Below, piece after piece: positions 7,426 through 15,678 of a stretch of DNA of 59,357 nucleotides (within the stretch, counting starts at the first letter, position 1; each line of letters starts with the position of its first letter). Under the pieces are notes generated by a model. The model was not told the DNA's origin and made no database searches. It saw nothing but the letters and a program-made list of their open reading frames with translations. The position numbers and the translations under genes were made by a program. The DNA is taken from the IMG/VR virus record IMGVR_UViG_3300028840_003776, positions 1 to 59,357 of that record; one strand, written 5' to 3'. Source of the DNA: a virus.

Positions 7426-7614
7426 TTATTTTAATTTGCCAATTACTAGGCCTTTAACTTTCTTCATAATAAGATTTTCAGTAAATAAAAATCCTTTTTG
7501 ATAACAATTTTCACAGCAGACCCTAAACCGTTGGTGTCTAAGCGTTTTCTCATCTGCATCTTTTTTCACATGTTCACAGATAATATAATCTGTTCGCCAG
7601 TCTTTATGTTTCAT
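7426..7614 (-). CDS. Small Cys-containing protein, 62 aa
   Basis: Contains ICEH near the N-terminus and RVCCENCYQKG in the middle, a possible zinc knuckle, and a basic tail. It lies in the early operon. The function is unknown. Confidence 0.6.
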   Translation of the reverse strand: MKHKDWRTDYIICEHVKKDADEKTLRHQRFRVCCENCYQKGFLFTENLIMKKVKGLVIGKLK

Positions 7615-7627
7615 AGCAACCCCCTAT

Positions 7628-7978
7628 TTAATTATTATCTTGTAGTTTGATATTAAGAATATCAGCAATATCCTTTATGCTATACTCTGTTCCATCACTT
7701 CCAAAAATTACAGATTCATCGGGGTTGGTTGAGAATGGATTTTCTTTAACTTGTGCTAGAACATCTTCCCATTCCATAATATCATCATTGATGTCTGTAT
7801 AAGTTATAGCCTCAAGTCCATTATTGATTAGTATTGATATCTCTTTTTCTGTTAAATTCTTGTCAGAATAACGAAGATAATCTCTTGCTTCATCGATAAC
7901 TTGTTTTTTAACATCGCCTTTTGAAATAATTGTAATTTCACCACTACAACCGGTTAAGATAATCTGATATTTGTTCAT
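7628..7978 (-). CDS. Hypothetical acidic protein, 116 aa
   Basis: A mixed alpha/beta protein with an acidic middle (DINDDIMEWEDVLAQ). No recognisable family. It is second in the early operon transcribed from 8251-8279. Confidence 0.65.
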   Translation of the reverse strand: MNKYQIILTGCSGEITIISKGDVKKQVIDEARDYLRYSDKNLTEKEISILINNGLEAITYTDINDDIMEWEDVLAQVKENPFSTNPDESVIFGSDGTEYSIKDIADILNIKLQDNN

Positions 7979-7987
7979 AGTAAACTC

Positions 7988-8224
7988 CTATTGTAAATTT
8001 TCAAGTGTTTTTCTTTTTTCAAATAACATATCTAACATTTCTTTTTGTTTCTGAATTCTATCCCAAACTACTCGCATATCTTCTAAATAATGAAATGATT
8101 TTCTTTGTGCTTTTATTGCATATTCTGACATAAGACCTAAGTCAGAATTTAAATCAAATTTTCGACTTTTAATTTCTTCACTTATCTGATCCAAATTAAA
8201 TTGTATTCTTTCTTGTATATTCAT
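7988..8224 (-). CDS. Coiled-coil protein, 78 aa, first early gene
   Basis: Almost entirely helical with heptad-like spacing (IQKQKEMLDMLFEKRKTLENL). AAGGAG precedes the ATG, and it is the first gene downstream of the strongest promoter seen (8251-8279). Position suggests early expression. The function is unknown. Confidence 0.65.
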   Translation of the reverse strand: MNIQERIQFNLDQISEEIKSRKFDLNSDLGLMSEYAIKAQRKSFHYLEDMRVVWDRIQKQKEMLDMLFEKRKTLENLQ

Positions 8225-8250
8225 AATTAACTCCTTAATGTTTATATAAT

Positions 8251-8279
8251 AATTATATAATATAATTCTTATTTTGTCA
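8251..8279 (-). promoter_or_regulatory. Perfect consensus early promoter
   Basis: On the minus strand: TTGACA, exactly 17 nt, TATAAT, with the expected start near 8244 and a short AAGGAG-containing leader before the 8224 ATG. A perfect match of both boxes implies strong host-polymerase transcription on infection. Confidence 0.9.
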
Positions 8280-8413
8280 ATAAAAAAAATAAAATAAATA
8301 AAAATATTAAAATAAGGCCGTTTTTTGGCTTTATTTGCACTGTTTTTTTTTAAATTTCTATTGTTTCCTCTATTAAATAAATCAATTTTTAAGAAACATG
8401 AATTTTTATTTTA

Positions 8414-8422
8414 TGATATAAT
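8414..8422 (+). promoter_or_regulatory. Possible rightward extended -10 promoter
   Basis: Plus-strand TGATATAAT is an extended -10 with no convincing -35 (AAACAT at the right distance). It would start an RNA near 8429 that ends at the T-run after the hairpin at 8466-8502. Such motifs arise by chance in AT-rich DNA, so this is tentative. Confidence 0.35.
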
Positions 8423-8428
8423 TACTGA

Positions 8429-8510
8429 ACTTCTAATATGAATGTAAGGAATTTATTCCTTGGTGAGCCGTCTTGTTTCCTAACCCGGTTAGCAAGACGG
8501 CTATTTTTTT
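8429..8510 (+). ncRNA. Candidate rightward small RNA with intrinsic terminator
   Basis: Downstream of the extended -10 lie a perfect AAGGAAT/ATTCCTT hairpin (8446-8461), then a 10-bp stem AGCCGTCTTG/CAAGACGGCT (8466-8475 with 8493-8502, with an inner CTAAC/GTTAG stem) followed directly by a run of T on the plus strand. The U-run is on the correct side only for a rightward transcript, although every protein gene here runs leftward. Alternative: it is only a barrier to rightward transcription, or a U-less 3' hairpin for the late message. Confidence 0.4.
8466..8510 (+). terminator. Strong hairpin plus T-run, rightward orientation
   Basis: A 10-bp GC-rich stem at 8466-8475/8493-8502 is followed by ATTTTTTT at 8503-8510. 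It abuts the stop codon of the last lysis gene. On the minus strand the same hairpin lacks a U-run. Confidence 0.75.
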
Positions 8511-8940
8511 ACTTACTGAAAATCAGAATTGCTACCGCAGTTAACACCGCACCAGTAGCAACACCGCCGAAAAAAGCAGTTCCGTTTTTTTGTTTACTAA
8601 TTTTTAAATTATTATTTGCAGTTCTTACCTTTTCTTTTTCTTCATCTAATATCGCTTGAGTTTCGAGCATGTCATCATTATATAGTGAGTTGTATGGGTG
8701 AGGCATAAACATATAATCAAAGATTGCTAATCTTGCTCGGACAATATCTTTTTTTTTAAAACACAAATGTCCTTTATAATTCACATATGGATCCGGGAGA
8801 AACTCCCAAGCGATTAACCAAGTATCAAGAAAATGATCCGTTTTGGATATTTCATTTGTTGAACTTTCTGCCTGCAAGCTTTTTAAACCTACGCAACTTA
8901 GCAATAGGACCATCAGACAATTTCTTATTAATAATTTCAT
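8509..8940 (-). CDS. u-spanin-like lysis lipoprotein
   Basis: The 143-aa protein begins with a lipoprotein signal (MKLLIRNCLMVLLLSC, lipobox LLSC) and ends with a C-terminal membrane helix (FFGGVATGAVLTAVAILIF). A periplasmic region containing a charged helix (EEKEKVRTANNNLKISK) lies between. An outer-membrane lipid anchor plus a C-terminal inner-membrane helix is the layout of unimolecular spanins such as phage T1 gp11, which fuse the two membranes at the end of lysis. It overlaps the preceding membrane-protein gene by 89 bp. It is the last gene of the late unit. Confidence 0.65.
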   Translation of the reverse strand: MKLLIRNCLMVLLLSCVGLKSLQAESSTNEISKTDHFLDTWLIAWEFLPDPYVNYKGHLCFKKKDIVRARLAIFDYMFMPHPYNSLYNDDMLETQAILDEEKEKVRTANNNLKISKQKNGTAFFGGVATGAVLTAVAILIFSK

Positions 8941-9082
8941 TCATTCTCCCCATTTGTGGAATAGTATTTTTAGATTTTTTTTTATTATTTTTTTCAACTT
9001 TTTTTTGTGCAATTTTCATCCCAATCCAAATTGAAATAGCTATTGCTGATATAATAAACCAAATCATTAAAAATATTTTCAT
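8852..9082 (-). CDS. Single-pass membrane protein with basic tail, lysis cassette
   Basis: One N-terminal helix (MKIFLMIWFIISAIAISIWIGM) is followed by a very basic region. The layout is like a short inner-membrane spanin or an accessory holin. Its 3' end overlaps the lipoprotein gene by 89 bp in another frame, as i-spanin/o-spanin pairs do. The presence of an apparent u-spanin next to it makes the assignment uncertain. Confidence 0.55.
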   Translation of the reverse strand: MKIFLMIWFIISAIAISIWIGMKIAQKKVEKNNKKKSKNTIPQMGRMNEIINKKLSDGPIAKLRRFKKLAGRKFNK

Positions 9083-9276
9083 TTGATTTCTAATTTAGTT
9101 TTTCTTTTCTGAGCCACATTGCCGACAATATACGTTGCCCATAATCCAGTAAGCGTCATTGCCAATGGTGATAGTTGACTCAACTCACTATCTTTAGCGC
9201 AAGCGATTATATAAATTGCATCAAATACTGTAATTAAAATTGCTCCGGCAAATTTACGTCCGCCTATTTTGTTCAT
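9079..9276 (-). CDS. Two-helix membrane protein, holin candidate
   Basis: The 65-aa protein has two hydrophobic segments (FAGAILITVFDAIYIIAC and PLAMTLTGLWATYIVGNVA) and a basic C-terminus. Size, topology and position between the peptidase and the spanins fit a class II holin. Family membership is not recognised. Confidence 0.55.
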   Translation of the reverse strand: MNKIGGRKFAGAILITVFDAIYIIACAKDSELSQLSPLAMTLTGLWATYIVGNVAQKRKTKLEIK

Positions 9277-9292
9277 CTTATACTCCTTGATA

Positions 9293-9676
9293 TTATTTCC
9301 AAAGACTGCCTACTAATGCACCTAATGTCATAGGGAACAACCAGAAGTCAGCCATAATTTTATATAACTTACTTTTTTTCTTTCTAATCATTTCTATAAT
9401 AAACCAGATGCCTGAAATTGAGGCTAAAATAATAAAAATAATTATACTAGCTTTCGGAAGCAATAATTTATTCCATTCATACATTCCAAAGTGACCTATA
9501 AAAATTACTCCAATCATATAAGGGATTAAAGGTTTTTCTTTATACCATCTCCTGAAAATAGATGTAATAGTAACCCATCCAAGTTTTTTACCAGCTTTTT
9601 TATTTTGAATTATTACCGCTATTATATCATATATAACTATGATACCAAATACAATATAAATAAAATTTAATGTCAT
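9293..9676 (-). CDS. Multi-pass membrane protein in lysis cassette
   Basis: The 127-aa protein has about four hydrophobic helices separated by short basic loops (KKAGKKLG, RKKKSKLYK). It is too long for a typical small holin, though some holins have 3-4 helices. Overlaps with neighbours place it in the lysis operon. Confidence 0.55.
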   Translation of the reverse strand: MTLNFIYIVFGIIVIYDIIAVIIQNKKAGKKLGWVTITSIFRRWYKEKPLIPYMIGVIFIGHFGMYEWNKLLLPKASIIIFIILASISGIWFIIEMIRKKKSKLYKIMADFWLFPMTLGALVGSLWK

Positions 9677-9912
9677 AATATATATTCCAGTATTTTAATT
9701 ACAACCAAAACAGTCGCAACTATCCCAGAACCACCAGCGACAAATTTAAATGCTTGCAATCCACCTTTGTGCCTCTCCCATTCTGCTTTCATCCCGGGAT
9801 TACCATTATTTCCAAATAACGCTTTGTGGACTTGCTCAACTAATACTTTTTGTTCTGTAACCATTCCAATTAACTCATCTATCTTTTCATCATCCTTTCT
9901 TCTTTCTGGCAT
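9673..9912 (-). CDS. XhlA-like / holin-accessory protein, 79 aa
   Basis: A charged N-terminal helix (MPERRKDDEKIDELIGMVTEQ) is followed by one C-terminal membrane helix (FVAGGSGIVATVLVVIKILEYI). This C-anchored layout resembles XhlA-type haemolysin/holin helpers. The ATG overlaps the stop of the peptidase gene. Confidence 0.55.
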   Translation of the reverse strand: MPERRKDDEKIDELIGMVTEQKVLVEQVHKALFGNNGNPGMKAEWERHKGGLQAFKFVAGGSGIVATVLVVIKILEYIL

Positions 9913-10322
9913 TATTGCTCCTCTGCTAATTCGAAGTGGGCGCCGTCATAAAATTTTTCTGTAGTAGAAAGATTATTATCCCAGTTCCCTCCCCAGATTA
10001 ATTTTATTTCTTTTTGCTGTGCGATACTAATTATAACGCCAGCTACAAAAGCCATCTGCATATAATCATTCCATCTAATATGAGGTTTTTTTTTGTTCCA
10101 TAACATCACATCAATTGCTTCAGAAGGTTTTTTATTATGCATTGATTCGGGAAAAGGTACCTTGCTATATCCATGTTCATAAGCATAATCCTGCTCAATT
10201 GCTCCCCTCTCTCCGGTAATAATACTAATATCAATTATTTTAATCGCTTCCCTCATTACCAATTGTATTTTTGGATGACAAGTTAATAATTTTTGTTCTG
10301 ATCGTTCTGAAAAATAATACAT
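9912..10322 (-). CDS. Peptidase M15 family endolysin
   Basis: The 136-aa protein shows the M15 zinc peptidase pattern SMHNKKPSEAIDVM (H and D ligands) and, near the C-terminus, FYDGAHFEL with the final His ligand. This matches the small L-Ala-D-Glu / D-Ala carboxypeptidase-type phage endolysins. It has no signal peptide, so it depends on a holin. It sits at the head of the lysis genes. Confidence 0.85.
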   Translation of the reverse strand: MYYFSERSEQKLLTCHPKIQLVMREAIKIIDISIITGERGAIEQDYAYEHGYSKVPFPESMHNKKPSEAIDVMLWNKKKPHIRWNDYMQMAFVAGVIISIAQQKEIKLIWGGNWDNNLSTTEKFYDGAHFELAEEQ

Positions 10323-10331
10323 AATAATTCC

Positions 10332-11066
10332 TCAGCTATTAATTACTTGATCTCTCAATCCACCACGCTCATCTCGCCTATCATCAAAATTAGTTTTAGC
10401 ATAGTCATAATATTTTAGATTATCAATATAACAGTCATTAGGTGATCCGGTGGTATTCGCATAAGAAATAGCAAATTCACTTATTGAAGCTCCTTGCATA
10501 TCTTCATAAGTTATACTCCCTCCGGTGCTATTGGTAGAAAATGAACTCATTAACACACCATCAAAATACAAACTAATTACATCATCTGCATTAGCAATTG
10601 CCCCACTCCCTCCGGTTGCGTCCCAAACTACAGCACAATGAATAACTTGATCTGCTGAAGTAAAACCAGCATTGGCAGCTGTTACACCTAAATCAAGTCT
10701 TTTAGTAGCATTTACAAAAAAATTAGATATAAATTGACTGCCTGAAATTGAGTATAAAAATCTACAACTCGGAGGATGACTCGCATTAACTGTAGTTCCC
10801 CAAAAAGCTGCAGTGCCTTGAATGCCTGCATTATCTGCCATTTTTATATAGCATTCGATACAGCCTTGATCAAGGTCTATTGCCTGTACATAGTCAGCAC
10901 CTTCAAAGTTCGTATCATTCCTATAACCGTTTCCAAATTCTACGGCTGCATACTCATTAGTGCCACCCCCGGTAAATGTTCCAGCAACACCAAGCACACT
11001 TGTCCCAACTTGTCCTGCTGAACCTAAACGATTAAATAAAGTAGGCGGTTGGGTTAAATTACTCAT
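10332..11066 (-). CDS. LamG/concanavalin-like tail fibre protein
   Basis: The 244-aa protein is rich in Gly, Thr and Asn, with alternating beta strands and segments such as VQAIDLDQGCIECYIK and ISLYFDGVLMSSF. These resemble LamG-type carbohydrate-binding jelly rolls. A second protein of similar build lies at 12150-12854. It is probably a receptor-binding component at the tail tip. Confidence 0.6.
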   Translation of the reverse strand: MSNLTQPPTLFNRLGSAGQVGTSVLGVAGTFTGGGTNEYAAVEFGNGYRNDTNFEGADYVQAIDLDQGCIECYIKMADNAGIQGTAAFWGTTVNASHPPSCRFLYSISGSQFISNFFVNATKRLDLGVTAANAGFTSADQVIHCAVVWDATGGSGAIANADDVISLYFDGVLMSSFSTNSTGGSITYEDMQGASISEFAISYANTTGSPNDCYIDNLKYYDYAKTNFDDRRDERGGLRDQVINS

Positions 11067-11287
11067 GATATAGCAAGAGCTTTAATGTCTGCCTCAAGTT
11101 GTGTAATTTCAGAATTTTTTGTAGCAATTTGATTATTATAATTGGTTTGAGCATCTACAATTGACTGCTGTAATGGTGCAATTTCATCGGCCATTGCCTG
11201 TTGTAAATCTTCAATCTCTAATCTTTTTTTATCAATCTGAGCCTTTTTAGTTGCCCATGTTTCTACTACTGAACTTAATGCCATCAT
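11063..11287 (-). CDS. Coiled-coil tail-associated protein, 74 aa
   Basis: It is almost wholly helical with heptad-like repeats (KKRLEIEDLQQAMADEIAPL, KNSEITQLEADIKAL), suggesting a trimeric or dimeric coiled coil linking fibre pieces. The ATG has AAGGAG upstream and the gene overlaps the next by 4 bp. Confidence 0.6.
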   Translation of the reverse strand: MMALSSVVETWATKKAQIDKKRLEIEDLQQAMADEIAPLQQSIVDAQTNYNNQIATKNSEITQLEADIKALAIS

Positions 11288-11301
11288 TAATCTCCTTAAT
11301 T

Positions 11302-11859
11302 TTATTCTAATATCTCAATTGTAACATCTGCAGCCGGAGTTGTCGCGGTTACAGCATCACAATCTATTACCAACCAACCACCCGCAGCTAATGAAGTTGT
11401 ACTTAAACTTGTACTTTCCCCGGTATGAGCTGCAGCTGCCAAACTCGGTAATGAACTAAAAATACTGGTTGCAGAATCCGGATCGGTTGCGTGGTAATTA
11501 ACATCATAAGTATTATTGCCTGATCCGGTTCCCGGGGTCCCTGCTCCAAGCCTTACTTTCGCCACTGTCATTGCATAAGGTACTCGTATTTTTCTTAATC
11601 CTGTTCCTGTATAAGCATTTCCAGCCAAAACTATCTGAAGCGACCTACTGCTAGTCCCTCCAACGTCATCTTTGTTAAATTTAACTAATGCCTGTGAACT
11701 ATCGCCTTTTTCTGCGAGAAGCCAATCTCCTGTCTCCGGAGTACCCTCTGAAAGACCTGCAACTTGCCCGGTACCCTGTTTGTCAAAAGCCCGAGTAGAT
11801 AAAGTATTTATATCTGTACTGCTATTAATATCACTACTTGTTTTAGTACCTAAAATCAT
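11302..11859 (-). CDS. Tail fibre-type beta-rich protein, 185 aa
   Basis: A Ser/Thr/Ala/Gly-rich beta protein with the pattern GTGLRKIRVPYAMTVAKVRL and LAAGGWLVIDCD, typical of small phage fibre or appendage domains. The exact role is unknown. It lies in the fibre cluster. Confidence 0.55.
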   Translation of the reverse strand: MILGTKTSSDINSSTDINTLSTRAFDKQGTGQVAGLSEGTPETGDWLLAEKGDSSQALVKFNKDDVGGTSSRSLQIVLAGNAYTGTGLRKIRVPYAMTVAKVRLGAGTPGTGSGNNTYDVNYHATDPDSATSIFSSLPSLAAAAHTGESTSLSTTSLAAGGWLVIDCDAVTATTPAADVTIEILE

Positions 11860-11861
11860 TT

Positions 11862-12149
11862 TTAAATCTCCTGTACGCTAATTGATTTAATATTTATATT
11901 CTTACTGTCACCATCTCTAAAATCATAATCAGTTACTTCTTTCATTCCTTCACTTGTACCAAAATTATCAACTTTGTTTAAATCAGTATCTTCAAACTCC
12001 ATAATAATATGGCCTTTGCCATTCCCATCACTATATACAGTCCTGCTTTTCATTTTCATCCCTGAAGGTAGCTTAGCAGTATAAGCTTTTAAAATATCTG
12101 CTCCATTAGTAGGGTCAATATTTTCAATAACTAAAGTTTTTATTGCCAT
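11862..12149 (-). CDS. Hypothetical tail-cluster protein, 95 aa
   Basis: A small alpha/beta protein. It abuts the LamG-like gene upstream (1-bp spacing) and the fibre gene downstream. No motif is recognised. Context suggests a virion or fibre-assembly role. Confidence 0.55.
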   Translation of the reverse strand: MAIKTLVIENIDPTNGADILKAYTAKLPSGMKMKSRTVYSDGNGKGHIIMEFEDTDLNKVDNFGTSEGMKEVTDYDFRDGDSKNINIKSISVQEI

Positions 12150-12854
12150 TTAAGCCTCGACATACCTTGCTAACCAGTCCATTTCAGCATTGGCTATTGC
12201 ATTGTCATCCCATAGCATAAACATTTGGAATTCGCCTTTCCAAGGTTCAAAACTTCCAGTGCTATTACCAATAGCAAAATCATTTATAGTATCTGTATTT
12301 GCAGTTAATCCACTAGCAGAGCCAAGGTTTGTACCTCCCGCCCTAAGTTTCATTATATCGTTACCAACATTCCAGGTTGCACAAAATCTAAACCAATTTG
12401 TATTAGAATAAGTCCCATCGATATTTACATAAGCTCCACCAGAATTTCGTCTTTGTATTCTAAAAGTATTATTTGATGTAGTTCTGTATATTCTTAATCC
12501 AAAATTCCCATCACTAAAGACCCAGAAGCAATGATGATTAGCTCCATCTGTCCACGTACCACTTGCTATCTTAACCGTAGCAGTAACACTCCCTAAATCA
12601 ACATCAACTCTCCCTTCCAGTGAAGCATCAGCATCTATACAATAATCATTCTGAGTTGCGTCCTGAGATACCCAGTTAAATCCTCCATTCCTAGTAGATG
12701 ATTTTGACCTGCCCGTTGCATTACCCCATGTTTGATTATCTTGATTACCTCTTCTGTAATCTGTGGCAGTACCGCCATTTGAAAAATCATCACAAGGCAA
12801 TAATATTGCTTGGTCGGTTACTTCAATTCTTCTAAGGATTTGTATTATATTCAT
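12150..12854 (-). CDS. LamG/concanavalin-like tail protein, 234 aa
   Basis: Beta-rich, with segments AGGTNLGSASGL, WFRFCATWNVGNDIMKLRAG and EFQMFMLWDD. These recall the concanavalin-like fold seen in phage fibres (a 'cost of displacement' strand followed by a final strand listing surface). It is a probable receptor-binding or decoration module and is paralogous in style, not in close sequence, to 10332-11066. Confidence 0.6.
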   Translation of the reverse strand: MNIIQILRRIEVTDQAILLPCDDFSNGGTATDYRRGNQDNQTWGNATGRSKSSTRNGGFNWVSQDATQNDYCIDADASLEGRVDVDLGSVTATVKIASGTWTDGANHHCFWVFSDGNFGLRIYRTTSNNTFRIQRRNSGGAYVNIDGTYSNTNWFRFCATWNVGNDIMKLRAGGTNLGSASGLTANTDTINDFAIGNSTGSFEPWKGEFQMFMLWDDNAIANAEMDWLARYVEA

Positions 12855-12865
12855 TTTATCCTTGC

Positions 12866-15250
12866 CTATTTTATGTCATAATCCAACGCGAAAATATCGT
12901 AATTAGTACCATCCCAATCCATTTTTATTGAATCTGTTTCATTAGGATCAGAATTGGTCGTATTAAGAGTAAATCCTCCTCCACTACGAACAGTTGCAGG
13001 AAGAGTGGCTGCATGTCCACCAGTGCCATCTTGAATTAATTTTAGACGCATAGTCCCAACTTTACCTGTAGGAGCAGTAAAAGTGAAAGTACAATCATCA
13101 GTCATTGTGACTTTTTGATAATTACCATTATTCCAATCTATTGTTTTAGAAGAACCAGAATTGCTATTATCATACTCAGCATCACATCCCATAAATTTAT
13201 TACAGATAAAACTGTCGCTTGAAATAACATCACCTTTAGTTGCATTAGAAGTTGATTCCAAAGTTAAATCATCTCCAGAATCAGTACCGCCTTTTAAAGT
13301 TTGTCCTCCTGAACGTCCAGCTAGTAATCCATATTGAGTATGATCATCATTACTTAATCCAGACAATGAACCATGTGCTGCTGTTCCTGCTCCGGGTATT
13401 AATTCAGAGGTTCTCCAGTCTACATAGTCATTGCCATCAGAATTAGTTCTTACTCTTGCTCGTACTGCACTTCCTGTATAACTATCGCTAGTTTGAAATA
13501 GGACAGTTCCTAAAGGTCTGATTTCTGGTGTTGGTAATCCGGCAGTAAGTAAATTATTAATTTCAGTATTTGCCCCTGTCCTTGCAGCTACAATGTTAGC
13601 ATAAATAGCCTGACCCATTATAGCAATAATAGGAGTATCTTTTTCTGTTGTCATAAAAATATGACATAATACGAAATCATTATTGCTAACTACAGCAGTA
13701 CTCCAAGTGCCCGCAGTGTCAAGATTGTAAACTAATCTTCCAGTTGAACCAACTCCTGTGTCATTATCAGTAAGAACAGAATAACCAGCCTTTACAATCT
13801 TTCTCCAATTACTTGTGCCGTCACGATAAAAAACTGGAAAACCCGTTGTACTTGTTACTGCTGAAATACTTATAAACAAATCTTCATCTGATACACTGCC
13901 TAAATCAGAACCAAATTGAGCAGAAGCATTATCCGGCGTTCCATTATCAGCATCAAAGGTATTAAGAGCAAGTCCGGTTGTATATCTAAGACCTTCGTGG
14001 AAATGTTCATAGGCATGAGTGACACCATCCATTGTAATGCCGTGTCTTTCTTCCCCGATATAAATTCCTTTAGAATTAGTATTATCCCAATATATAACGC
14101 TCACAATGCATTTAGTTCTTATAACAGCAGATATGTCTGCATTAGAAGGATTGACTGCTTCAGTTAAAGCGCCATCATCGTCATAATAAACATAATGAAG
14201 TCCTTCTGTTGGTGCTATTTGAAAAGTATCACCAGTTGTTACGTGTCTAATGCTTTTCACCCAAAAAGCAAAATTAGCTCCTGTAGGCTGAATTGATAAT
14301 GTTCTAGTTCCATCTGTAAAAGTTAATGTAGAAAGAGATCGATCTTCAATCCCTCCCGGCTCACTTCTTTTTATATTTTCAAGTGCTTCATGTAGATTAG
14401 CCGTGCCATTAACTGTTTTAGTTCCACTTATCGCAGTAGTAACTACATTCATTATAGTTCCTGTGCCACAATTAAGGGCGGCACTACAATTAAGATTGCC
14501 AATAACCGCTTCAATCATTGCATTAGAGCCAATTGTGAGCAATCCTGTTCCTGACCCTGCATCAGAAACTTCATTTGCAAAAACTATAATATTGCTATTA
14601 GCACCAGCACCAATAGCTGTTCCTGTTCCTGAAATATAAATATAATTACATTTTAAATAAACATTTTGAGTACTAGTCGAACCAATACCAAATCCATTAT
14701 CTAATGATAATGCTTGACCATTTGCTTCAATTGTTCCACTTGTACATACAATCCCTATTGCTGAACCAGTTACAGTTAATACAGAGAATACAATTGATGC
14801 TGATTTGCTTCCGGTACTTTTAGTAATTGCAGTTCCTGAATTAGCTAAAAATACCCTAGCTGTAATATTAGAATCATCTGCTATAGTATGATTTCCAACT
14901 AAAGTAGCATTTGAAGCAACTACGCTCACAAATGAAGGAACAGCAATGTTCTCTGTGTATTGCCCACCATCAAAACATACAATGGAAATCCCATTAGTAG
15001 CAGAAGGCGTGTCTCCACTGGCTGCCGTTATAGCTTTTCCAAAAGTCAAGAAAGCAGTATTAATAGTTTTTCCTGAATTAGTATCATTGCCATGTTTGCC
15101 TACATAATAAATCTGAACATTTTGAGTTTCTCCATTATTAGTTGTCTGCAGTTTTCCAGTAGAATCAACTTCTAATGGTATGATCGCACCTGATGCAGTT
15201 CGACCATGTGCTAAAAATATTTTTGGTATAAAATCTAAAGGTTCTGCCAT
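12866..15250 (-). CDS. Large tail fibre/tailspike-like protein, 794 aa
   Basis: After a short N-terminus, residues about 45-75 carry YYVGKHGNDTNSGKTINTAF, the entry motif of right-handed beta-helix proteins. About 200 residues of Gly/Ser/Ala/Thr helix rungs follow. The C-terminal part (about 620-794) is a separate beta-rich domain that includes a GLSNDDHTQYG segment common in phage fibres. No active-site residues for a depolymerase can be singled out. Probable main adhesion fibre. Confidence 0.7.
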   Translation of the reverse strand: MAEPLDFIPKIFLAHGRTASGAIIPLEVDSTGKLQTTNNGETQNVQIYYVGKHGNDTNSGKTINTAFLTFGKAITAASGDTPSATNGISIVCFDGGQYTENIAVPSFVSVVASNATLVGNHTIADDSNITARVFLANSGTAITKSTGSKSASIVFSVLTVTGSAIGIVCTSGTIEANGQALSLDNGFGIGSTSTQNVYLKCNYIYISGTGTAIGAGANSNIIVFANEVSDAGSGTGLLTIGSNAMIEAVIGNLNCSAALNCGTGTIMNVVTTAISGTKTVNGTANLHEALENIKRSEPGGIEDRSLSTLTFTDGTRTLSIQPTGANFAFWVKSIRHVTTGDTFQIAPTEGLHYVYYDDDGALTEAVNPSNADISAVIRTKCIVSVIYWDNTNSKGIYIGEERHGITMDGVTHAYEHFHEGLRYTTGLALNTFDADNGTPDNASAQFGSDLGSVSDEDLFISISAVTSTTGFPVFYRDGTSNWRKIVKAGYSVLTDNDTGVGSTGRLVYNLDTAGTWSTAVVSNNDFVLCHIFMTTEKDTPIIAIMGQAIYANIVAARTGANTEINNLLTAGLPTPEIRPLGTVLFQTSDSYTGSAVRARVRTNSDGNDYVDWRTSELIPGAGTAAHGSLSGLSNDDHTQYGLLAGRSGGQTLKGGTDSGDDLTLESTSNATKGDVISSDSFICNKFMGCDAEYDNSNSGSSKTIDWNNGNYQKVTMTDDCTFTFTAPTGKVGTMRLKLIQDGTGGHAATLPATVRSGGGFTLNTTNSDPNETDSIKMDWDGTNYDIFALDYDIK

Positions 15251-15262
15251 TTTATTCTCCTT

Positions 15263-15466
15263 TTAATAAATTATTTTCCCATCAGTATTACATTTTATAA
15301 TATACAAATTCCCTGTCTCTGTATCTTTCCCGGCAATCATAACTCTTTCAGGAATATAATTTAATTCATTACCTCCAGTAGTTAATAATACTGTGCGATT
15401 CTCACCGTTCTCGTCCTGACCATTTATTAAGACGTCTTTTATTTCTTGACCAACTTCTTCAGCCAT
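15263..15466 (-). CDS. Hypothetical fibre-cluster protein, 67 aa
   Basis: A small beta-type protein (VLLTTGGNELNYIPERVMIAG...). It overlaps the upstream gene by 28 bp and precedes the large fibre. Its last segment resembles the ETGNLYIIKCNTDGK end of fibre N-terminal attachment pieces, but the role is not known. Confidence 0.55.
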   Translation of the reverse strand: MAEEVGQEIKDVLINGQDENGENRTVLLTTGGNELNYIPERVMIAGKDTETGNLYIIKCNTDGKIIY

Positions 15467-15678
15467 TTTAATGTCCTCATAAAATCATTTTTAATTATCA
15501 TAGGCAAAGAAATGTTATTTATCCTTGTGCCTAAAACCGCATGTCCCTCAAGTAAAATATCTTGAGTGCTTCTTACCTGATCGATTTTGTGAATTATTTC
15601 TTGAATATTTTCTTCACATTGACAACCAGATTTTTTTTCTTTTACAGATTTAACTAGTCTTTTTGTTCTTGATGCCAT
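15439..15678 (-). CDS. Basic coiled-coil protein, 79 aa
   Basis: A basic N-terminus (MASRTKRLVKSVKEKK), a CQC pair, then a helix with heptads (EENIQEIIHKIDQV) and a basic tail. It is in the fibre cluster and could be a small chaperone or connector. No family is recognised. Confidence 0.5.
   Translation of the reverse strand: MASRTKRLVKSVKEKKSGCQCEENIQEIIHKIDQVRSTQDILLEGHAVLGTRINNISLPMIIKNDFMRTLKWLKKLVKK

Larger units (their letters stand above)
8225..8508. other. Intergenic control region between lysis and early units
   Basis: This 284-bp gene-free stretch holds a consensus leftward promoter (8251-8279), A/T-rich tracts, a weak GCC-GGC leftward hairpin near 8316-8330, a possible rightward extended -10 (8414-8422) and two hairpins near 8446-8502. 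Confidence 0.7.
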
